Shown: in pieces, positions 56,158-64,000 of the stretch
How positions within the stretch are numbered: the stretch's first letter is position 1
Layout of the letters: each line of letters opens with the position of its first letter
Assembly (NCBI GenBank): GCA_024305745.1
Contig: JAHRBS010000008.1
Coordinates: 186,001 to 250,000 of the forward strand
DNA: 64,000 nt
Source of the DNA: Polyporus tsugae
Taxonomy: Eukaryota > Basidiomycota > Agaricomycetes > Polyporales > Polyporaceae
Direction: 5' to 3'
Translations under genes and position numbers: made by a program
Notes under the pieces: generated by a model
Told to the model about the DNA's origin: nothing
Seen by the model: only the letters and a program-made list of their open reading frames with translations
Database searches by the model: none

Positions 56158-57520
56158 ATGCGATTCTACGGGTCTCCAATCGTCAAAGCTCTGCGCAGAA
56201 ACACAACTCAGCAACAGCCTCTCTACAAGCCAATCCTACCTCTGGAAGTGATCGAGCGGATCTTCGTCCTCGCATGCGAAGAGGACGGCGCCCTCGCTCG
56301 CTCGCTCTCCGTGGTGTGCAAGGCCGCTCATTCCGTCGCCAAACACGCCGCCCGCTTCGATACCGTCACCCTCCGCAACGGGACCGAGCGGGAAGTGCGC
56401 CGCTGCGTGTCGTTGCTGAACGAAGCTCGCGCGGCCTCCGCCACGCGACACGACTGGGTGGCGCGCCCCGTCGTCCGCCACCTTTGTGTCCTCATAACGC
56501 CTATAGAGGCCTGGAGGCTCATGTACGACAATCTACGCAAACCGTACCGCGAGCAGCCACGCCGAGCAACCGACGAGACGTTCGCCATCAGAGATGGCCT
56601 GAACGACGCCATCCAGGTGCTCTTCCTCCAGGTCGCCCCCGATCTGGAGACCCTGTGCGTGCTACGGATACCGGGGGATTGGTCCGACAGGACGTGGCTT
56701 CCAAGCGACATCGACACTATCCGCTACGGACGTAGTTTCGGGGGGTTCCCCAAACTGCGCGACGTCCTCTTCGATGGGAACTTGCAGTTCAAGCCCTCTC
56801 AAGACGGCTGTGGCACGGACGACGACTCGGAAGCGGGCGGTGGGAACCCCCATGGTTCCCTCTTTCCCGCTCTCAGGCGGATGCATATAGCCCCCTGCTG
56901 GAGCGCTAATATCAGGCCGTTCGATCGGCGGATGGAGGAGGCACCCGCCTTGGAAAGCCTGAGGTTCACGATGTCCTTTAGCATGACGTCGGGAGAGCGG
57001 GAATGTTCCACTTTGCCCCCATGGGTCGTCCAGTTCGGCTCGACTATGTCACAAGCGTTGTCCAGGTTTGGAGGTAAGCGTTCGGCCATCTCGTGTCACC
57101 AGTCAGGCGATTAACGTCGGGGGCGACGCTGTAGGTACACGGAGCCCCGAGCCGACGGGATCCATGCACCCCAACGCCTCTCGCTCTTTTCCGAATATGA
57201 AGGAGGTGGTGGTTATCATAACCCGCTCATTGGTGGCCCCTGACAACCTCTATCGCACTGACAACTTGGGGCTAGCTCAGAGTGTGGTAAAGCGACTCAC
57301 TACCAAGACTCCAAAAGCGAAGCCCGACCCTCGTTCGACCTCTCTGTCAACGTACTCCATGACATCCAGAGATGATTGTTTCGATGCCACCGAGCAGTAC
57401 CTAGACCGTGATTGGCGCGAGCGGGTTATGGACCCTGCGGGCGATGGCATCGACCTGTATGAGATCTCGCAGGCGTTTAGACGCAACGTCACGGTGTATC
57501 GGACGAACGTGGAAGGTTGA
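56158..57520 (+). CDS. F-box-like protein
   Basis: Two exons, 56158-57073 and 57135-57520, 433 aa. The N-terminus carries an F-box-like motif (KPILPLEVIERIFVLACEED, then SVVCKAAHSVAKHA), followed by repeats typical of fungal F-box proteins (VRHLCVLITPIEAW, PDLETLCVLRIPGDW, FPKLRDVLFDG, ALRRMHIAP). Exon 2 adds KEVVVIITRSLVAPDNLY and ends with a DRDWRERV motif. The 60-nt intron has a GTAAGC donor, ATTAAC branch-like sequence and GTAG acceptor. It does not share the MFFSQ-type N-terminal exon of the other F-box genes here, so it is a different subfamily. An in-frame ATG at 56131 is an alternative start. Confidence 0.75.
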
Positions 57521-58756
57521 CGTTGGACTGATCGCGTCCCGCCTCTCCTCCTACTATACCCCCGCTATCGCGTTATATTATACCAATCCATTTCATGACA
57601 TCACGACCCACGACGAATTCGAACATACAGTATCCACACCCGCACGGCGGTCGACACGGTATCACCCGTTTAGTCCACCGGGCCTGGTTACCGCCAATGT
57701 GGGACTTGGTGGTCAAAGTAGCACGCAGTGCGGGGGCTTACACCTCGCGATTCTTCCTCCGCTAGAGTACAATTTTGTACGCCATAAGGCTTGTGGTAAT
57801 ATTCAGGATGTTTATTGGCCTCGATCGGCAAGGATCGCGCAGGTGCCAGTGGTTCTCGGTGGTTGCATGTGCGCGGCAGCCAGTAAGTACTCAAATGGCT
57901 TCTTCTGACCAGTGGCCCCGAGACAAAGACAAGAATACGTACTTACTTTGCCATTGTTCTGAGGGGTGCACTGCAGAATGACACCCAAACGAGCCCTCAG
58001 AAGTGCTGCAACAATGAGAGTCCGAGAAGGTCGGACCCGCGCCCCGTCTCCGTGGCACGGGCATGGCGCCGTCACCACAATGCGGTAGCAACGACGACGC
58101 TCGCCCCTCGCCCTAGCGACCTTGTACTTCCCTTCCTTAAAGTCCCCAGCCTGGACTGCTCACCTTCTCGCGTTTCACCTCTGCCGTCTGCCACCTCCTC
58201 ACCCATCCCATCCCATCTTGGAACATTTTGAATGCCGATCCCGGTCCTCGGAGCTCGCGTCACCGGCAAACGTCACACACTGGCAGATCTCCGGCCGGTC
58301 TCAAGTCAATGATTCTCATCTAGAGCGCTCACTTGTATTCGATGCAGCGGGACTACCACAGGAGGGTACACACGGTAAGCAGCAAATAATGTCATAAGTG
58401 AGGAGGGAGGTAGGGGGAGGAGGGTCTTTGTCCGCGAAACGCGCGAAGTGCAAAGTGCGAAGAGCAGAGGCGGGTGGTATGCGTGGCGATGATGACGAAC
58501 GGCGGAGCGGAGGGTTGGGTATCGAACGCGGGAGGGTGTTGTGTGTGTGTGGTTGGAAAACGCGGGTGTGGCGGCCCGAGGGGGAGACGTGGAAAGGTCG
58601 TATGCAAATGGATGCGATGAGGTGCGTGGGCGATGCGTGGACGTGGACCATAATACTTATGCTACGAAGAGAGAAAGCGGTAGGGGTTACACTGCGGCGG
58701 GGGACGGAGGGGCGAAAATAGAACTGATAAAACTACAGGTGGTGGTGATGAATGTC

Positions 58757-58788
<32 letters not shown>

Positions 58789-59092
58789 GAGGGGAAAAGT
58801 ACAGGGAGAGGAGAGAGAGGGAGAGAGAAAATCGGATTATACAAAGGCGCCGCTCACAATTTCGGAACGCGCGCATAACTGGCCCAGAGGAAACGGGATG
58901 TCGCGAGTGGGAAGGAGAGAGGTGTTGCGAGGGTGGCGTTGCATGCGATGAGGGGAGTTGGGCGTGAGATGGGAAGGGGGGGGGCAGGATGGGATATTGG
59001 GTGCGTGCGATGCAATAATTTTATACAGTGTCCTGAGCAGAGCAGTCAGAGCAGTGGCGTCGACCCACGCCCGCGCGAGCCGACCAGCGTCA
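57521..59092. other. Intergenic with an exon remnant and microsatellite
   Basis: About 57700-57776 resembles exon 3 of the gene at 53759 (GGGGCTTACACCTCGCGA versus GGGGCTCACACCTCGCGA). Purine-rich sequence near 58400-58860 includes a CAA microsatellite. No gene supported. Confidence 0.45.
58757..58789. repeat. (CAA)n microsatellite
   Basis: About ten uninterrupted CAA units. Confidence 0.9.
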
Positions 59093-60966
59093 TCACCAGT
59101 TCATATGGTCGTGCGCAAACATCCCCTGGAACGCGTCTGGTCCTGGTCCCTGGCCCGCGGCGGACGGTGTCCCGGCGGCGGCTGCGTCGTCGTAGTCATA
59201 GTCGTAGTCGTACTCTTCGGGCGCGACGTGGCCCTCCTGCCGCGCGGCGTTGTACTCCTCGGCGCACGTGGGCTCGCCGTCGGCGAACGCCACGAGGCCC
59301 CAGTCGCCGCCGCACCCAGTGGGGTCGCCACCGGCTTGCTGCGGCATCGCTTCGAACTGCGACAGGCCGAGCTCGACTGGGGGGATCGAACCGAGGTTGA
59401 AGTCGTCCGGCATGAGGCCCTCCATGTTGGCCCACAGGGTCTCCGACCCCCAGAATCCGAACGGGAGCTCGCTCACGACGTCGTCGCCGTCAAGGTTCTC
59501 GGGGACGTCCTTCTGCGGCACGGCGAGGTGCATCATACGGAGCGCGTCTGCGGGCGTGAAGGGGCCGGCATGCGAGGACGCAGGCGAGAGGGCCGAGACG
59601 TAGGAATCGGTTGGGGACATGAGGCTCGACGCGATGGAGTCGCACGGTGACATAACGCCTCGGGGCATGTCGTGCGGCGGAATACTGAGCGCATGCAGGA
59701 GGGGGCCGCCGACCATCCCGGCGCCCTCGGGGAGCTGGCACATGTGCTGGTACACGTCGCCGGGCTGCGGGAAAAAAAAAACCAAGCGCGATCAGGAACG
59801 AGTCGTCGCGACAACAACACGCGGAGAACGCGCGGGCTCACCTGGAGGCTGCTGCCGTCGAAAGCGGAAGGCGCCTGGTACGATGGCATGAAGAGGTGGT
59901 CGTTAGGTGCGTAATCGAATGTCGTCAGGGGCGCGGACTCTGTAGGCGGAGGGATATTGGGCATGGGCGCCGGAGACCGCCCGCTGATCCTCGGAATGAG
60001 GGTGGGCGAGGTGGGACACGAAGGCATCCAGACGGATGGGAGCTGAATCGCCTGGAATGCCGGTGGCGGTGTTGGCGCGGAGGCCGCGCGACGTCCGTGG
60101 CTATGGCTATGATGGCTATGGGATGGGAGATAGTCGCGCGAGAAGCTGCGCGAGGTCGGGGACGACGAGACGGGCATGAGGAAGGAGAAGCTCTCTGCGT
60201 CGGTGTCCTCGCCGCCGTTGCGGCTCTTCCCCTTCTTCGCCCTCTTGTCCTTGTTCCGCTGGGGGCGGTAGACGTAGTTGGGGTACATCGCTTCGTGTTC
60301 CTTCTTCTTCTCCTTCGCGAGGTCCTCCCAGTACTGCCTCTCATCGACCGGGAGGCTCTTCCACTGCTGGGAGATCGTCTTCGAGAGGTCCGCCTGTCGC
60401 TGCTTCTTGACCGGGCCGGACGAACCGTCGTCCTCCTCCTGCGCTGCCTGGCGCTCCTCGCACTTCTTCCGTCTGAACAGAATGAACGCATTCTCTGGTC
60501 GCTTGATATAGTCGTCATCGCCCTTCTTAGGCCGCCGCTCCCCGGCGTCGCTCACGGTCGGTCTACGCCTGCGATGCGACGAGGCCTGCGAGGATGGCGG
60601 GGCCGTCGGTGAAGAAAGAACAGAAATCGAGGAGTCGGATCCAATCGAGGATGACGGCGAAAAGGGTCGTAAAGGTGGTGGCGTCGAAGGAATGGATTTC
60701 AAAGTGGGCTCGAAGGGCGAACTGGACGGCGAGGAGGGGAAGCGAGTGTCGGTGATAGGGAAGGTGAATGCGCGCGGCGTCGGGGAAATGATGGAAACGG
60801 TTGGGGGCGGTGGGACGTCCGTCGACACTTCGAGGTCTGCGGGTGCGCGCGACGAGGACCAGAAGGGTGCGCGAGGTGAGCACGATGTGGGGGGCAGCGC
60901 GCGAGGGCGCGAGGGCGAGGAGGACTTACTTCGCGCAGAGGCGTCGCGAGTGCGGTAAGCAGGCAT
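59093..60966 (-). CDS. HMG-box transcription factor
   Basis: Two exons, 60966-59842 and 59764-59093, 598 aa. After a Pro/Ser-rich N-terminus comes an HMG box at about residues 150-235: YIKRPENAFILFRRKKCEER, an acidic/Gly insertion (EEDDGSSGPVKK), then LSKTISQQWKSLPVDERQYW and EKKKEHEAMYPNYVYRP. The order matches the MAT/sex-determination class of fungal HMG boxes. The C-terminal half is Pro, Ser and Asp/Tyr-rich (a YDYDYDYDD run), like an activation domain. Probably nuclear. The open frame extends upstream to 61251, but the ATG at 60966 gives the normal family start and the rest is taken as 5' UTR. Confidence 0.9.
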
Positions 60967-63900
60967 GATTGATGTCGTTAGCAGAAGGGAAAAGGAAGAG
61001 GGCTGTTTGGTAAACGCAGGCAAGCTTCCTCGAGGCGGAATAATAGCGGCGCTCCTGGACGCGACAGGAGAGGTGATGGGAGGTGGCACAGAGGCCCCGA
61101 GGAGAACAATTGCGTAGTGGACGGAGGAGGGCGAAGACAATACGAAGGAGATCTTTATAGGTAAGGAAGGTGCGACCGACCGCCGAGTGCAGGCGTCGCC
61201 CGCGCAGGACGGGAGATCCCAGCCCAGATCGCCTTCATTGTGTTCCCTCATCGAGACGCGCGAGCGGACCTAAACCCGAATCAGCGTACGGTGAATCACT
61301 CTCCATTCCGTCACCAAACAGCCATCAACAGCGCATTCTCAGCCTCTGGTTCGGCGTAAAGGTCTTATTGTTTTGGCCAACTTCCACGGTTCCTGTACCC
61401 GAGTTCGTGGCACCTATCAGTGCTTATTGTCCTCTGCTGACCTTCGCATATGAGTGCATATGCCGTTATCTGTACGCTCGATGGAAAACTCGATGAGGTC
61501 CCGTGCAAACCCCGTTCGCGCGCGCGCGTGCTCCTTCTAGGGCCGGTCGCACACAGTCGCCCGCGGACACGCCGAGTCAGCTCAGCCGGAAGAGGCTGGG
61601 GGAAAGGAACGAAGGCGCTCCCCCAGCGTGAATTCGGCGACCAAAGTCACTAGTCATCGTCCGAGTCCGAGCTGTCCCAGGTTCCAGCCCGTCCCCGTCA
61701 CTGCGACCTGACGGGTCGCTGGGACGACCTTCCCGACAGGGAAATGTGAACGACGCATCGTGGCCCGTACCGCCTGAAACTCGTGTCGTGCCGAGCTGCG
61801 CGCGTACCGTCCGTGACATTGCATCTGGGTGGTACCGGCCGCCTCGTGGCGGTCGCTCTCGTAAAATGGCAGTAAGCGGGACGAATGCACGGGGGCGGGT
61901 GACGGCGGTTCTGATTAACTCATCGCATGGCCAAGGGAAGACATCGGATTATCTCAGGCCAGATTGCCAGATGGCCGGCTGCGTGGGCGCAGGATTTTCA
62001 GGCGTGGGGGCGTGCTGTCCCGCCGTTTTGCCCGGCGGGCCTCGAGGAGTGGGAACGGGCAGGATTTTTTTTTTTCGCCAGGGCTGGACAAACAAGGCTA
62101 CGGCGGCTTCCAGCTCCCAGAGCGCCCACGCACCGTCCGATATGGAGACCGGGTCCCCGCACGGCGTCTCGCCCGGAAGGCGTCAGAAGGGGCTGGATAT
62201 GGCAGGTGCCCGTTGAGAGACCGGAGCCTGCGCTGGAGGAGTGTGGCCTTGTCTCGATCGTGTTACAGATCGACGTTGCAACGCCTTCTTGTCGACGAGA
62301 CCCGCCCCCCCTGCCTCATCTGGTTCCGCGACGCTTGCGCCCGCTCCTATGTCCCGTTTCACTCCCGTTGCGCCCGGAACCGCCCTGGTCCCCTGTCTCC
62401 CCGCTCGCACGCCCGTAGCGACTCAGAGCACAAGACCGCGCGTGACCACGCAGTTTCGGAACAACGGGCCTGAGCGGGAATGCGACGTGCCACCGCTGTC
62501 CCGGAAATTTCAGTGCGCCGTGCCATGCGGAGCGGAGGGACAAGATGATGATATCTGGAACAGTGGAACTTGAAGTGCAGCTGGATTCAGAAGGCCCAAA
62601 AGCGCCGTTTAGCGACAAGACGCATGCGCATATTCGGATCACCAGCGGAGTGGGAGCGTGCGTCGCTTCTCAGATCTCAAGCCCCGCGGGCACGGAGGCA
62701 ACTTTGAAGGGTTCTTCTCAACTTTCTGTCCCCGTGCGAGACTCAGAACGAATGCCAGCGGTACGGTACCTGCTTACGGCGCCAAACAGGCTGTGGCCAG
62801 CGATCGGTAGGGAATTCCAAGGAATTATGACGCACTCACCTCTACATACACACCTCTGCGCGCAGGCCGGCACCCATGGCCAGTGCACCGAATATCTGGG
62901 CGGAGTGCGGGAGTGCGGGCGCGGGCTTCCTAGCGATGCCTGTGCGGACGGAGTGGCGACGGAAATGGCAGCATTGACCATGCCGCATGGAGACTGTAGC
63001 AGCCACACTGAGACAGTGAGCCCGGATCCTCCACACCGGTCCCAGAGATGGGAAAACGCACCTCAAGGCTCAGGGGGGCAGAGACGGATCACTTCCATCT
63101 CACATCGCGAATGTCTATCTGCCTCTGCGCTGGTTTTGCACGCCGCGAGGCAGATGCTGCTGCGGGATATGGGATACGGGATACGGGATACGTATGTACA
63201 ATGCGGGACCCGGATGATGATGGATGGACGCGATAGATCCATGGATGGATAAGTAGACGGGAACGGAATGAAAGAACTGTGGCCAAGACGTAAACGTCGC
63301 GATCATGCATTCATGGATCATGGATGCATATGGATGGCCGGCCAAACGAACTGCCACTGCCCCAGCGCCGGAGCCAATGTCATTCTTGCATTGCCCGCGC
63401 GAGCCGCGTCGTCATGTCTTCTGAAGCGGAACCCACGGGGTGCTCGGGCCATCCTTCAGCTGACAGAACGCAAAGACCCGCGTCATCCGAGAGAAAAAAA
63501 ACATCTGACTGTGCGGGCTGCGTACGCAGGCGAGAGAGTTCGCGAAATGACCGACGCAGTGGCATATCAGAGGCACCATCACCTCATTCCCGTCCGTTCG
63601 CAGCACGGCAAAGCGTTCGAGCGCTGTCCTGCTGGGCGGAGGGTTGTGCGGCAGCTGAGGTGGGGCGGAACATGGTATGTATCAGGCATAGGACGGCGGC
63701 TCAGATATTGGAAGTCGAATTCGAACATGGACGTCTTCGGACCTCGGAGCAGGTTGAGATTTGCTTCCGTTCCCTCTTCGAGTATCATTTGCATGACAAC
63801 TGATCGCACGGCCCACTTGGTTAGCCAGTTCGCCGTCGGTGCGGGGTACTTACGCGAGTGACACGTTGCGCCTCCACATCAGAGACCTTGTCCTGACTCA

Positions 63901-64000
63901 TATCCATGATGGGCCTCCGTGCACGGCAGGCCTAGCGAGGGACGGTTCGGACGCCACAGAACGCGGAACGACGGGCGACCTGGCGGAGCCAAGTGTCGAA
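60967..64000. other. Right-end region without supported genes
   Basis: The 5' UTR/promoter of the HMG gene occupies the first few hundred bases. Beyond that, open frames (for example 62545-63252) have no motifs, splice partners or conserved composition. A short GGGATACG tandem run lies at about 63166-63194. Confidence 0.4.

Overview
The window looks like nuclear DNA of a mushroom-forming basidiomycete (Agaricomycetes, possibly Polyporales). Reasons: GC-rich genes broken by many roughly 45-75 nt GT-AG introns, lineage-typical families (F-box proteins, DUF1996 plus WSC secreted proteins, a FunK1-like kinase, DUF6699, kelch-MYND), and eukaryotic ribosomal proteins. The species assignment is inference. 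All exon models were read by hand from splice signals, reading phase and paralog comparison.

Layout. 0-0.6 kb: 5' part of an F-box gene leaving the window. 1.3-3.0 kb: a frameshifted F-box/LRR-like pseudogene. 3.2-14.2 kb: two DUF1996-WSC genes in head-to-head orientation, flanking an intact HAD phosphatase. 15-18.4 kb: a decayed gene and a kinase-like gene. 18.7-19.8 kb: a fragment of an F-box gene followed by a small secreted protein with two cystine-knot-like Cys clusters; the same block recurs, decayed, at 35.1-36.1 kb. 20-28.8 kb is gene-poor and holds relics, including a dead third copy of the C2H2 factors. 28.9-31.1 kb: a DUF6699 gene and a broken relative. 31.7-40.8 kb: two C2H2 transcription-factor paralogs in tandem, separated by a graveyard of fragments (WSC piece, F-box pseudogene, dead cystine-knot gene) and followed by an intact F-box gene.

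41.3-43.3 kb is a divergent housekeeping pair, RPS13 and RPS6. 43.8-45.4 kb is a degenerate Tc1-type DNA transposon with 28-bp perfect terminal inverted repeats. 45.7-53.2 kb: a second inverted paralog pair (Ser/Gly-rich secreted-type proteins) flanking a kelch-MYND gene and a divergent VPS68/TMEM50-type gene. 53.8-57.8 kb: an acidic unknown protein, pieces of copies of it, and an F-box-like gene. 59.1-61.0 kb: an HMG-box transcription factor. The last 3 kb hold no gene I can support.

Recurrent theme: core genes are single copy and intact, while F-box, WSC, C2H2 and cystine-knot genes appear as local duplicates in all stages of decay. The most distinctive signals are (1) a conserved F-box gene architecture with a separate N-terminal exon and a 13-nt micro-exon, (2) an upstream ORF whose stop overlaps the main start as ATGA in both live C2H2 paralogs and is destroyed by the same base change that kills the start in the third, and (3) the duplicated 12-cysteine secreted protein.
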